The notes: generated by a model from the sequence alone, not told the origin. Shown: positions 1 through 11,228, counted from the first letter of the stretch. The stretch: 64,000 nucleotides of DNA from Erodium maritimum (GCA_963921825.1 OY997594.1:33896956-33960955); one strand, 5' to 3'. Numbers and translations: made by a program.

Positions 1-361
1 CTCATCAATTTCTGTTTGCACCTTTAAAATGAGAAGTCATGTGTTATGTACGGTTTGCTTGGGTTGATATGTTTTGATCTTTTATGAAAGATAATTTTAA
101 TGTCTACAAAGTGATACATCGAACACAAGAATCATAACAAAGTGAAAGATTGAAACTTTCAAATTCGATCTTTCATTTGATATACGTATATGTATTATAC
201 AGTAATTAAATGAAAGTCTAAATGTATTTTTAAATTGAATATATCAATTAATCAATAACTCTTTTAATTAATAAATTAACCTTGATGGTGAAAAAAAAAG
301 AGGAGAGACCAAGAGCTCTGCAAGGGTTTGCTCTGCACAGTTGTTAACCATCACATTGTTG

Positions 362-404
362 ACCCCCCCCCCCCCCCCCCCCCCCGCCCCCCCCCCCCCC
401 CCCC
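362..404. repeat. poly(C) tract, about 42 bp, one interrupting G
   Basis: An almost uninterrupted run of C broken by a single G. The flanks are ordinary mixed sequence. Such tracts are prone to polymerase slippage, so the exact length is unreliable. On the minus strand it would read as a glycine run in a 90-codon open frame, but nothing else supports that frame as a gene. Confidence 0.95.
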
Positions 405-599
405 AATCTACAACCCCGATGGGTGCCACCTGTTTCTTATGGACATTAGTTGACAGCATCCCCGCCTCGAATCCTTTCCTCTGAGCAGCCCCCGCCGCCT
501 CTACAGTCACCATCGATGTACCCACCTCATTGGCCTCCACCGATGTCTCCTTCTCGATCTCTATTCAGATTCTAGGTCAAAATGATCGACTAGTTTTGC

Positions 600-1063
600 T
601 TTAGTTTATCTGTTTTGTTCTTTTTTGCAAAATTAATTATTAGTGAGCGGGGATTCAGGGCTTTTATCCAAGGATTCAAGAACTTTTATCGTGAGGGATT
701 CCTGAATCACATTTACCATCGTCGCTCTCCTCCCGTTAAAACTAGCGAGTTCAAGTTCGGTCGCCCTCTTCATGACGAAAAGAGTCCCATCTGGGGGATC
801 AAGCAGCGTTTAGGCTCTACTTTAAGCGGTTCTCGTCAGTTTTTGCACTTACATTTCTTTAAGCTATCATGCTTCCAATTGCTTCTTCAAAAAGAGAGAC
901 TAATTTAACTCTCGAATTTGTTAAGAGAATTGTGAACAAAGTTTCTCATTTCGTTCTATGTTTGTTCTTCAGTTGTCAAGGGATCTTCTCTCTGAGACAT
1001 TTCGTTGTACTTTTTCCTTAGATAATTAATAAAATTACAACTTTTGCTCAAAAAAAAAAAAAA
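600..1063 (+). mobile_element. non-LTR retroposon 3' end with poly(A)
   Basis: A stretch of higher complexity than its flanks ends in a 14-nt A run at 1050-1063, preceded by an AT-rich trailer. This is the usual 3' structure of a LINE or LINE-mobilised copy. No domain is recognisable in the translation, and the 5' limit is a guess. Confidence 0.4.
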
Positions 1064-1614
1064 CCTTTATGATCTAATGAGTATCAATTTATAGATTTCT
1101 TATTGTAGTTCGCTTCACAAACTTCTGAATTCATCTCAACCATGCATTAGATAATTTAGAGACTTAGCCAGATAAGTTCATATGTAGGAGCAAAATAATC
1201 CAATAATTGCCACGAATAATATTAGGATTCCAAGATGCTATTAGTGAGTTTTAAGGCACTTGGAATTTAAAAATACTAAATGTAAGTCTCTCCAACCCCA
1301 CTTGCATACAAAGCATAGGCCACAAATTGGGATCCACGTTGGATCCATTATTCTTCTGTACGTACCATATTATAAAAACAGTGTCATGCTACACTTTATG
1401 ATGTTAACTACTCCGTTTTTAACCTAATTATGATTTCGATATTCATTTTCTAATTGAAAAAGAAGGAGCATTCTTTATATATCGGGGAGTTTTGATACCG
1501 GTAAATCTTTCCAAGAATTTGATTAAAAAGTTCAAATATAATTCCAAAGCAATTTGAGAATAATAAAATTCATTATTGTCTTGAAACCATTTAAGTAGAA
1601 GGAAAGTTGTAAGA

Positions 1615-1757
1615 GGTCTGCGAACAAGACTGTTCACTGGTTAGACAAAGAAACCCGTTCGACATATGTTCTCCCGTGGTCAGACATTTTACCTGATGTA
1701 TTGCGTTATATTGTAAACTCTGATTATTAATACACATGTCATTATTACTCAAAAAAA
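1615..1757 (+). mobile_element. short retroposon tail
   Basis: A 140-bp segment with a GC-richer body passes into an AT-rich trailer and seven A residues at 1751-1757. It resembles the other plus-strand retroposon 3' ends in this window (32065, 37068, 37188, 50962). There is no coding signal. Confidence 0.35.
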
Positions 1758-2519
1758 GTATAAGGAAAGTTAACCAATAATTGTGGGTGAAATAGGACTA
1801 GGAGTGACTCATATATTAAAATGAGATTAATGGTTCCAATATTTAAACGTTTAATAAGAAAAATCATAGAAAAGATTTGTACACGATAAAAAAATATATA
1901 TCAAATGGGATCTTGTAGAGATAGCATAGGAAGATAGTATTAAGAAAATCTCTGTCCCAAACACTAGCTCTATGTAGCCTCTTATATAGTGTTGTTATTA
2001 GATGTGATAAACCCTAGGCAGCTTGCATAATATCGAATATGATAGTACTGCAAAGCAGTGGAATTGCGGGCAAAAGAGCCCTGAAAAAGAGGTACAAAAG
2101 TTATGTGACTGTTGCGAATTAAAGATGTTTGAGAAAGAAGACAAATGCAGGCAATGGGGTTGTAGCTTTTGGGAGAATAATATATAGATGCTAAGCTTTT
2201 TGTTTACTCTTTCTCCTGTGTTCATGTCAGAATTTCAAGTTTTTTTTTTTAATGAAAAAGGCTTTTTATTACCCACAAAGAAACAATTTGATTGTGGATA
2301 GTTGGTGAGATAATTCATCGTGGTGATCTTAGAACCGTAACAAATACATCGATTTTGATAATTGGAGTTAAAAATCAAATAGTATAAAAAGACAATCCTT
2401 ACTCGACTTGATATGAATAAAAATGTTTAACTGCTGCTAGGTTTTATAAAGAAGACTGTATGTTCACTTGAAATTGTGTTACTTGAACAAGGATGACAAT
2501 AATTAGTAGAGGAGTGCAA
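1758..2519. other. AT-rich spacer, nothing recognised
   Basis: No frame, repeat or RNA signal could be supported. Short open frames here have no recognisable domain. The stretch from 1 to 361 and the one from 1064 to 1614 are similar. Confidence 0.5.
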
Positions 2520-2565
2520 TAAGAGCACGCACAACAGGCCGGTTCGGATCGTGTCTCGTGGCTCG

Positions 2566-2649
2566 GCCCGTGTTTTGGTGGGACGCAGGATGCGAGTTGT
2601 CCCGTTGTGGGACGACTTTTCGCGTCCCACGTCCCGCAAAAACACGGGC
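2566..2649. repeat. GC-rich imperfect hairpin in the Harbinger 5' end
   Basis: A 20-nt arm starting GCCCGTGTTTT at 2566 pairs with a near-perfect complement ending AAAACACGGGC at 2649. The loop contains further GGGACG/CGTCCC inverted pairs. Subterminal dyads of this kind are common in DNA transposons. Function is unknown. Confidence 0.7.
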
Positions 2650-2905
2650 AAAGCCGAGTCCCGCGTCCTGCGGCTCGGTTTCACAGGACGAGGGACGCGC
2701 GTCCCGGCTCGTCCAGCCAGCCAATAGGAGGCCGCCACGTGGCAATTCGGGAAAAAAATTCTGACTGTTGGGCAACGGTCGGAAATGGTAATATTTTTTT
2801 AATTAACAAATTCCTAATTTCTAACCATATAAATACCCCAACCTCATTCTCATCACTCACCCATTCTCCAATTTCACTCTCTCATTCCCAATATCCTCGT
2901 GAAAA

Positions 2906-4336
2906 ATGTCGGACGACGAAAATACCCGTTCACATTCATCGGATGGCGGACAAGGTAGAGAGGATGACGAACAACGAAGGTCGGAGGATTTTTGATTGGC
3001 CCCCGAGGACCTAGCAGGCAGCCTCTGCGATATGTTAACGCAACCTGGTGAGAGCTCCGCTTTCTCCCCTTATATGCAACCGGATTTGAGCTCAGGTACT
3101 TTCAAACTATCGTTTATTGTTGTAATTTAATTTTTGTAATTTATTATTGTAATTTAATTTTTGTAAATTTATTTTTTGTAATTTATTTTCAAGGTCAATT
3201 CCACCAACCGCAATTCCACCCATCGCAACCGCAATGGTAACAGCCGTCGCCGCAAGGTTACCAGCCGCCACCGCTTCCACCACAATACTATTCGTACCCC
3301 GATTACCCACTACACACTGGCACCCGTATGTCGTCACAGTCATCCTCTATCGGACCTTCCCAACAACGACCTCGAACAACAACACAAACACGGAAGAAAT
3401 AGACCATCGAGGCGCACAAGCACCTCATACGAATGTGGCTCTCGACAACAAAAGATCTGATTAAGGGAAACTCTCAAACCGGAGACACATTATGGTGCAC
3501 TGTTGCGAACAAGTACAACGCGACCAGAGAACACCCCTATTTCGGTGGAATGCGATCAAGAAACATTGGTCCTCACATCAGTCGCGGACAAGGAGGTTCC
3601 TCGGTTATCTGAAGACCTCGAAGTCCGAGTACCATAGCCGATGGAACCATGATGACCTCATGAGAGTGGCGATGCAGATGTGGTTCAATACCCCGGAGTA
3701 AGACAGATCGTCTGTTCACCCGAAAACAGTCGACCTCGATCATTGGGTTGAGTTACTTGAGGGCGATGAGAAGTTCAACGCCGAGGAAGGCACCATGGCT
3801 AATATACGCCGACAACGCCAACAACGACTACGCTTGGATGAGGCTGGGAATTATAGCTCAACCCCACCCATAAGTACAGGTGAAGATTACAGACATGTCG
3901 TTGGTGAGTCTCAAGCACCAGAATGGGCATCTTGCGATCTAAACGAGGGAGGTGAGGTCCCTCTCAACGAAACACCCGCCTCCCCTACGACCGATACATG
4001 TCCCTCTCAAACACCTCGCCAAACGCGACCGTTTGGAAAGAAGGCTTCAAAGAGGAAGGGGAACAACCTCATGGACCAAACAACTGCCATGGCGGAGCTG
4101 GAATGATCAAGCTTCAAAGGAAACCTAGAAAGGACCCGCCTATTTCAGTAGTTAACCGACCGGTGGCAACAATACTACGAAAAATACAATGCCTTGGAAA
4201 AAAAGGATACCTCCAACTTCAACGAAACCAAGTTGGGACGACACGATTAGCTGAAGTCCCGAATTTGGCATATTATGGAAGAGATTGAAGCTGAAATTAA
4301 AGCTCTTCGACAACAACCACCACCACCACCACAATG
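2906..4336 (+). pseudogene. Harbinger ORF1-like (Myb/SANT, NAM-associated) pseudogene
   Basis: The start chosen is the ATG at 2906, which opens an acidic segment (MSDDENTRSHSSDGG). A plausible intron runs from a GT near 3095 to the AG before 3195. After it comes a Gln/Pro-rich stretch, then a SANT-like core around 3425-3700 with W-x-VANKYN spacing. The C-terminal part around 3700-4100 contains DHWVELLEGDEKF and RPFGKKASKRKG. Plant PIF/Harbinger ORF1 and the related NAM-associated proteins share that layout, including a conserved RP-G-K-A-K box. A tail with IEAEIKAL and six prolines ends at 4336. In-frame stops (for example near 2993, 3238, 3702 and 4105) and at least one frameshift around 3560 show it is dead. 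In autonomous elements ORF1 is a DNA-binding partner of the transposase. Confidence 0.7.
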
Positions 4337-4710
4337 ATGTGTATGTGAAATTGTATTCTTGAACTTGTATTTTGTTGGGGTTGTATTAAAAGGGGATGAA
4401 TAAAAGTTCAAGTTCATTTTTATTCGTGTTAAATTTATTTATCATTATTTTATATTATCATTACTTATTTTTTTTTCAGATTTGTTTCAATTTTTTATAA
4501 TATTAACTGTTTTAATAAAGAATTAAATAATACAGCAAAATATCAATTAATTAACCAGTCAACATCCACTCACAATCCACGACTCAATCAAGAACTTGCT
4601 ATTGTAAAACACAGTTTATTTTGAGTCATGCATCCCAGTATTTTGTACAGTCAGCATCCAAGCCCAAATCCAAGCCTCTAACCCAATCCCTTCCATTGTA
4701 CATGTTCTAA

Positions 4711-5001
4711 GTAACAACCATAAAGCTTGCTAGTAGCTCTTGAACTTTTCCCTCTTGCTCTTTATATATGGTGGTCGAAAATTGCAGCACTAATGCATAT
4801 GATTTTCGACAATCATTAGTGTTATATTTATAGACTTTTCTTTCCTTTAAACGAAAACCAATTAGAATTATGAAACTTTGCACATGAGGAATCATAAATG
4901 AGTCTTGTTTCCTTTAATCTAGTCCAACTAGGATTCCCTCTTGTGTAGACAATTCTAGACTTATCTTACAATTTCCTTATTCTAACTAGATAAATTAAAC
5001 T

Positions 5002-5008
<7 letters not shown>
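4711..5008. other. AT-rich spacer, nothing recognised
   Basis: This links the Harbinger element to the TA-repeat cluster. No coding or repeat structure is visible. Confidence 0.5.

Positions 5009-5038
<30 letters not shown>
5009..5038. repeat. (TA)n microsatellite, left border of the foldback cluster
   Basis: About 15 TA units immediately precede the first element of the cluster. Similar, shorter TA runs separate all eleven elements, near 5297, 5566, 7101, 7387, 8341, 8659, 9978, 10461, 10949 and 11229. The right border near 12091 is a degenerate TA/GATA run. Confidence 0.95.
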
Positions 5039-5041
<3 letters not shown>

Positions 5042-5296
5042 ATAACAATTAGGTACAAACTTGTATCTTTCGTCAGAACGTAGAACTATCAATCTGTGCC
5101 TTTGGATCGTAGAATTAATGGCCCAGATTTAATGCATATCTTTTAATATCTTTTTAATTAATGCATATCTTGTAATTGATTTCGTAATCAATCACCACCC
5201 CCCTGAATTTCGGTGGCCATTCGATCTGAGTAATCAATGGCCCAGATTAGTTCTACGTTCTGACCCGAAATAAGGTTTTTACTTGATTGTTCCCCT
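5039..5296 (+). mobile_element. TA-flanked MITE, family A copy 1
   Basis: It starts AGGATAACAATTAGGTACAAAC and ends in CCCCT next to TA repeats. Both subterminal parts hold a CAGAACGTAGAACT-type motif, direct at the left and inverted at the right. It is non-coding, about 258 bp. The same sequence recurs inverted as copy 2, so the two make a 0.5-kb palindrome. Confidence 0.8.
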
Positions 5297-5302
5297 ATAT
5301 AT

Positions 5303-5565
5303 AGAGGGGCTATCGAGTACAAACCTTGTTTCGGGTCAGAACGTAGAACTAATCTGGACCATTGATTATCCAAATCGGATGGCCACCGAAATTCAGGGGG
5401 GGTGAGGGGTTATTGATTACGAAATCAATTACAAGATATGCATTAATTAAAAAGATATTAAAAGATATGCATTAAATCTGGGCCTTTAATTTTACGATCC
5501 AATGGCCCAGATTGAAAGTTCTACGTTCTGACGAAAGATACAAGTTTGTACCTGATAGCTATCCT
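5303..5565 (-). mobile_element. TA-flanked MITE, family A copy 2 (inverted)
   Basis: This is the reverse complement of copy 1 over almost its whole length, separated from it only by a few TA units. It opens AGGGGCTATCGAGTACAAACC and closes with the complement of the copy 1 start, CCTGATAGCTATCCT. Confidence 0.8.
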
Positions 5566-5873
5566 ATATATATATATATATATAGGACAGCAATCAGGTG
5601 CGAACCATGAATTACGGTGCGAACATGCGAACTCAACCAGATTGCGCCATGTGTCGCGCTCAGAAAATGCACCCCTTTTTGTTATAATCAAGTTTACTAA
5701 TTCGATTTTTCCCGTTTCGTTTCAACTCCGATTTCATTTTTTCTTGCGCCAATATTCTTATTTTTTCAAGAGCTTTCTAACAAGTAGTGGATTGCATATA
5801 TTTTGATGTGTTCTTGAATACGTGTGTGGATGTGTGAATATGAGTGCGAAAAGTGTGATGTGTTTTTGCAAAT

Positions 5874-6140
5874 TTAGTGTATATGGTTTGCGGATTTAGT
5901 GTATATGGTTTGCGGATTTAGTGTATATGGTTTGCGGATTTAGTTTATATGGTTTGCGGATTTAGTGTATATGGTTTGCGGATTTAGTGTATATGGTTTG
6001 CGGATTTAGTTTATATGGTTTGCGGATTTAGTGTATATGGTTTGCAAATTTAGTGTGTTTTGCAAATTTAGTGTATATGGTTTGCGGATTTAGTGTATAT
6101 GGTTTGCGGATTTAGTGTATATGGTTTGCGAATTTAGTGT
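5874..6140 (+). repeat. 22-bp tandem repeat, left arm of family B
   Basis: About eleven units of GTGTATATGGTTTGCGGATTTA follow each other with few changes, plus one shortened unit near 6055. They lie inside the left arm of the foldback element. A complementary array sits in the right arm. Confidence 0.92.
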
Positions 6141-6617
6141 AATTTTCACACTTTTGTATGCAATATCACTTGCGAATTTAGTGCTTGATCACATCTTTCT
6201 GGAGAACAAGGATTTTGTAGGTTGATTAAGTAAACACGGTTGGGTTATAACAATAATATCAAATAAGTTTTTATTTCAAAAATGAGTTAGAGGTGCATGT
6301 ATGTCAAGGCACTTAGTAAACTTACGATGTTGACCAAGAACCAATGGATCACGTGTTTAAATTGAACATTTGGCTTCTTGAATTTATATTTCACACTTCC
6401 AGATGGTCAAATTGGATTAATAGATATGTATATAATATATGTAATTCCTCACAGATTAGTTAAATAAACATGACAAGTGTATTTTGGTATCTTTTAAAAA
6501 AAAACTACATGGCATGGTCCAAGTAGGTTGTTGCAACTTGCAAGAGGAAACATAGTGAACCAGTTTCAGACATGAGTTGAGCAATGTTAAGTTACATGAG
6601 ATATGTTTTTTCCCATA

Positions 6618-6825
6618 CTAAATTCGCAAACCATATACACTAAATTCGCAAACCATATACACTAAATCCGCAAACCATATACACTACATCCGCAAACCAT
6701 ATACACTAAATTTGCAAAAAACACTAAATTCGCAAACCATATACACTAAATCCGCAAACCATATACACTACATCCGCAAACCATATACACTAAATTTGCA
6801 AAAAACACTAAATTTGCAAAACACA
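6618..6825 (-). repeat. 22-bp tandem repeat, right arm of family B
   Basis: This is the reverse complement of the left-arm array, with about seven full and three shortened units. A higher-order block of roughly 82 bp, three full units plus one short unit, occurs twice. Amplification therefore continued independently in this arm after the arms formed. Confidence 0.9.
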
Positions 6826-7112
6826 TCACACTTTTTCGCACTCATATTCACACATCCACACACGTATTCAAAAACACATCAAAATATATGCAATCCACTA
6901 CTTGTTAGAAAGCTCTTGAAAATATAAGAATATTGGCGCAAGAAAAAATGAAATCGGAGTTGAAACGAAGCGGGAAAAATCGAATTAATAAACTTGGTGG
7001 GAAAAAAAAGATGAGCATTTCTAAGCGCGACACGTGTCATGTTTGTAGTTGAGTTCGCAGGCTCGCATTTTAGGAGGGGTTCGCACCTGAAAGCCTCCCT
7101 ATATATATATAT

Positions 7113-7386
7113 AGGGGGCTATCAAGTACAAACTCATTTTCGGGTCAGAACGTAGAACCAATCTGGACCATTGATTATCCAAATCGGATGACCACTGAAA
7201 TTCAGGGGGGTGGGGGTGATTGATTACGAAATCAATTACAAGATATGCATTAATTAAAAAGATATTAAAAAGATATTAAAAAGATATGCATTAAATCTGG
7301 GCCTTTAATTCTATTATCCAAGGGCCCAAATTAAAAGTTATACATTCTGACGAAGTTATAAGGTTTGCACCTGATAGCTATCCTCT
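7113..7386 (-). mobile_element. TA-flanked MITE, family A copy 3
   Basis: It has the orientation and sequence of copy 2, opening AGGGGGCTATCAAGTACAAAC and closing in CCTGATAGCTATCC. It contains a small tandem duplication of AAAGATATT near 7260. No coding content. Confidence 0.8.
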
Positions 7387-7408
7387 ATATATATATATAT
7401 ATATATAT

Positions 7409-8340
7409 AGGATAACATTCAGGTACGACCATGCCAATTTTTTGCGAAATACGAATCCATCCCAGCCTTGGAATCGCATGTAATCGCATAAGGCAAGGCT
7501 GAAATTTTTAAAAAAAAAATTTCACCAAGTTTCTTATTTTGATTTTTCCCGTTTTGTTTGAACTCCGATTTAATTTTTTCTTGCGCCAATTTTTTTCTTT
7601 TTTCAAGATCTATCTATCAAGTAGCATATTGAATATGTTTTGAAGCAAGAAAAGACATGTACAAGCAAAAACACAAATTGTTAACCGTGCACTAATGTAT
7701 GTTTTTACAACTGCATTTGTATGAATAAACTAATTTTAATGTATGTTTTTGTATATATGTTTTTACAACTGCATGTTTTTTAATTTTCAGTTATATATGT
7801 ACGTTGAACTTAATGTATGTTTATGCAATTTTAAATGTATGTTCTTGGCATTTTCATCTGTATATGTAAGTCAACCTTAATGCATGTTGTTTCAGTTGTA
7901 TGTATACGCTAAACTTAATGTATATTCTTACTATTTTCATTTGCATGTGTATGTATGTTTTGTACGTGTAAGCTAATAAATTAAGATTAGCTTAAACATA
8001 CATTAAGATTAGCTTATTCATACAAATGCAGTTGCAAAAACATACATTGGTGCACGGTTAACGATTTGTGTTTTTGCTTGTACATGTTTTTTTTTGCTTC
8101 AAAACATATTCAATATGCTACTTGATAGATAGATCTTGAAAAAAGAAAGTTTTTGGCGCAAGAAAAAATTAAATCGGAGTTGAAACGAAGTGGGAAAGAT
8201 CAAAATAAGAAACTTGGTGAAAAAAAAATAAAAAAAAATCAGCCATGCGAAAATCGCAGCCCTTGGGCATTCTACGATTCCAAAGTTGGGATTAATTCGT
8301 ATTTCGTATCTAAATATTGGTTTGTACCTGAAAGGTCCCA
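7409..8340. mobile_element. foldback element, family C
   Basis: The ends are AGGATAACATTCAGGTACGACC and the inverse TTTGTACCTGAAAGGTCCCA. The arms are about 310 bp and hold the same core module as family B (TCCGATTTAATTTTTTCTTG). The centre repeats a TAATGTATGTTTTT motif. Short open frames across the arms are by-products of the repeat. Confidence 0.75.
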
Positions 8341-8357
8341 TATATATATATATATAT

Positions 8358-8658
8358 AGTAAAAACCATCCTTATTGTGCAAACTACGAACCAATCTAAG
8401 CCACAGGATGCGGTCAAAGTGACGTCAGCAGAGCGCGAGCGAGCGCGCGCGCATAGTGTTGACCACGCGCGCGCACAGTGCTAATAGTTTGGGCGCACAG
8501 TGCCAAACTATTAGCATTGTGCGCCCAAACTATTAGCACTATGCACGCCACGTGTCAGCACTATGCGCGCGCACCAACAGCGCGCGCGTCCACGTGTCAG
8601 CACCTGGTGAGTTCGTAGTTTGCACAATAAGGGGTGATTTGTACCTGATACCAACCCT
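8358..8658 (+). mobile_element. GC-rich TA-flanked MITE, family D copy 1
   Basis: It starts AGTAAAAACCATCCTTATTG and ends TTTGTACCTGATACCAACCCT. The interior is rich in GCGCGC runs, inverted pairs of CAAACTATTAGCAC, a TGACGTCA palindrome at about 8420 and CACGTGTCAGC motifs. It is CpG-dense but contains no gene. Confidence 0.78.
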
Positions 8659-8678
8659 ATATATATATATATATATAT

Positions 8679-9977
8679 AGAATCACTATCAGGTACAAAC
8701 CTTACAAACTGGTCAGAACGTAGAACTAATCATATCCCTTGAAATCATTTTTTGGATGGGTGAGATTAGATTTCTTATTTAATCCACACGCGCCTAATTC
8801 TATTCTGAAATCGTTTTTTCCATCTGTTTAGAGGGTATATTCGACTATGGCTTTCCTTTTTTTTCACCAAGTTTATTATTTTGATCTTTCCCGTTTCGTT
8901 TCAACTCCGATTTAATTTTTTTCTTACGCCAATATTTTTCTTTTTCCAAGACCTATCTATCAAGTAGCATATTGAATGTGTTTTGAAGCAAGAAAAATGC
9001 GATTTACTCAAACAAACAAAAAAGGAAACGAAATTAATGTATGTTTTGCTTTTTTTAGTTGTATGTGTACACCAAACCTAATGTATGTATTATAGAACAT
9101 AAACTCAATGTATGTTCTTGCCATTTTCATTTGTATGTGTAGGCTAAACTTAATGTATGTTTTTATATTTTCGCAACTGCATATGTGTAGGCTAAACGTA
9201 ATGTATGTTCTCCCCATTTTCATTTGTATGTGTACGCTAAACTTAATGTATGTTTATGTTGTAAAGTGAAAAGTTATGCGTAGTATACCTAATGTATGTA
9301 TTATAGAAGCTAAACTCAATGTATGTTCTTGTCATTTTCATTTGCATGTTTAGGCTAAACTTAATGTATGTTTTTATGTTTTCGCAACTGCATATGCGTA
9401 GTCTAAACTTAATATATGTTCTCCCCATTTTCATTTGTATGTGTACGCTAAACTTAATGTATTTTTTTACCATTTTCATCTATATGTGTAAGATAACCTT
9501 AATGTATGTTTTTGCAAATGCATTTGTATGTATACTACCCATAACTTTTCACTTTACAACATAAACATACATTAAGTTTAGTGTACACATACAACTGGAC
9601 ATTATAAAACATATATTAATTTCGTTCCCTTTTTTTGTTTGAGTAAATCGTTTTTTTTTCTTGCTTCAAAATGTATTTAATATGCTACTTGATAGATAGA
9701 TCTTGGAAAAAATAAAATTATTGGCGCAAGAAAAAATAAATCGGAGTTGAAACGAAGCAGGAAAGATCAAAATAGTAAACATGGTAAAAAAACGAAAATC
9801 GCAGCCCTTTTTCATATGCGATTCTCAACAACGATTTTCCCAATTTACCTTGCATACCCGCGCGTTAAAAAAAATCAGCCAAATTCGTGTAACATATGGG
9901 CCCTTGATTTACAATATTGGATGATGTCGATTAGTTCTATGTTCTGATGTAAGGAGTGTTTTGTACTTGATAGCCCT
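8679..9977. mobile_element. foldback element, family E (A-type ends, C-type core)
   Basis: The termini carry the family A signature: CTATCAGGTACAAACC followed by GGTCAGAACGTAGAACTAATC on the left and its inverse on the right. Further in, both arms carry the TCCGATTTAATTTTTTTCTT module of families B and C. The centre repeats a roughly 45-bp unit containing CTAAACTTAATGTATG on both strands. No coding capacity. Confidence 0.75.
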
Positions 9978-9998
9978 ATATATATATATATATATATA

Positions 9999-10461
9999 AG
10001 TTAGCTATCCAGTAAAAACCACCCTTATTGTGCAAACTACGAACCAATCTAAGCCACAGGATGCGGTCAAAGTGACGTCAGCAGAGCGCGCGCGATGCTG
10101 ACACGTGGCCGCTTCGCGCGCGCACAGTGCTGATCGTTTGCGCGCGCGGGTGCTGATAGTTTGGTAAAAATGCAAACTATCAGCACTGTGCGTGCAAACG
10201 ATCAGCACTGTGCGCGCAAAACGATCAGCACTGTGCGCGCAAAACGATCAGCACTGTGCGCGCGCGCACCAGCAGCGCGCGCCCACGTGTCAGCACTTGG
10301 TGAGTTCGTAGTTTGCACAATAAGGTGCGGTGTTTTATATATTTATTGCCCACGTGTCAGCATCTGGTGCGCTCTGCTGACAACACTTTGGGGGGATCCT
10401 ATGGCTCAGATTGGTTTGTAGTTTGCACAATAAGGGGTGGTTTGTACCTGATACCAACTCT
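9999..10461 (+). mobile_element. GC-rich TA-flanked MITE, family D copy 2
   Basis: It starts AGTTAGCTATCCAGTAAAAACC and ends GTACCTGATACCAACTCT. It contains TGACGTCA, CACGTGTCAGC and several GCGCGCAAAACGATCAGCAC repeats. Towards the right end the terminal segment (GTAGTTTGCACAATAAGG) is present twice, as if one element had been nested or a terminus duplicated. Confidence 0.76.
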
Positions 10462-10467
10462 ATATAT

Positions 10468-10948
10468 AGGGTACCTATCCAGTAAAAACCACCCTTATTG
10501 TGCAAACTACAAACCAATCTAAGCCACATGATGCGGTCAAAGTGACGTCAGCAGAGCGCGCACGATGCTGACACGTGGCCGCTTTGCGCGCGCCTCTGCC
10601 CGCGCGTGTGTGCATGTTGACCACGCGCGCGCAGGTGCTGATAGTTTACAAGCACGATGCTCATAGTTTAGTACAAATGCAAACTATCAGCACTGTGCGC
10701 GCAAACTATCAGTACCGTGCTACGCAAACTATCAGTACTGTGCGCGCGCGCACCAGCAGCGCGCACGCCCACGTGTCAGCACCTGGTGAGTTTCTTAGTT
10801 TGCACAATAAGGTGCGGTGTTTTATATATTTATTACCCACGTGTCAGCATCTAGTGCGCTCTGCTGACATCACTTTGGGGGAATCCTATGGCTCAGATTG
10901 GTTCGTAGTTTGCACAATAAGGGGTGGTTTGTACCTGATACCAACTCT
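10468..10948 (+). mobile_element. GC-rich TA-flanked MITE, family D copy 3
   Basis: It is closely related to copy 2 and separated from it by only six bases of TA repeat. It has the same start, core and doubled right terminal segment. A run of adjacent copies suggests repeated insertion into the same TA tract or local duplication. Confidence 0.76.
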
Positions 10949-10962
10949 ATATATATGTATAT

Positions 10963-11228
10963 AGGATAACAATCATGCACAAACTTATATCTTTCGTCAG
11001 AACGTAGAACTATCAATCTGGGCCCTTAGATCGTAGAATTAATGGCCCATATTTAATGCATATCTTTAAATATCTTTTTAATTAATGCATATCTTGTAAT
11101 TGGTTTCGTAATCAATCACCACCCCCTCCCCTCCCTGAATTTCGGTGGCCATCCGATCTGGGTAATCAATGGCCCAGATTAGTTCTACGTTCTGACCCGA
11201 AATAAGGTTTGTACCCGAAAGCTCCCCT
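10963..11228 (+). mobile_element. TA-flanked MITE, family A copy 4
   Basis: It starts AGGATAACAATCATGCACAAAC and ends in CCCCT, in the same orientation as copy 1. Its right half (from 11090) belongs to a 381-bp segment repeated in tandem. Confidence 0.78.

Larger units (their letters stand above)
2523..4707 (+). mobile_element. PIF/Harbinger DNA transposon, non-autonomous
   Basis: The left end reads GAGCACGCACAACAGG. The right end, read inward on the minus strand, is GAACATGTACAATGG; the two match at most positions and differ mainly by transitions. TAA stands immediately outside each end (2520-2522 and 4708-4710), the 3-bp TAA/TTA target duplication of the PIF/Harbinger superfamily. The element is 2185 bp and holds only a decayed ORF1-type gene; no DDE transposase is present. 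The first 230 bp are strongly GC-rich with an internal dyad. Confidence 0.82.
5584..7100. mobile_element. long foldback element, family B
   Basis: The termini are AGGACAGCAATCAGGTGCGAAC and its counterpart at 7079-7100. The arms are about 500-560 bp each and contain a shared core module (CGTTTCAACTCCGATTT) and an array of 22-bp repeats pointing inward. They enclose about 460 bp of unique sequence (6140-6610). No transposase is encoded. The structure resembles Foldback-type elements, but the ends match the other members of this cluster. Confidence 0.78.

Noticed and set aside
5874..6825. 22-bp regular repeats as a CRISPR array
   Set aside because: There are no spacers between units, the arrays sit in the arms of a foldback transposon, and the DNA is plant nuclear.
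8400..8600. CpG-dense stretch as a gene-associated CpG island
   Set aside because: It is the body of a mobile element repeated four times in the cluster, with no gene beside it.
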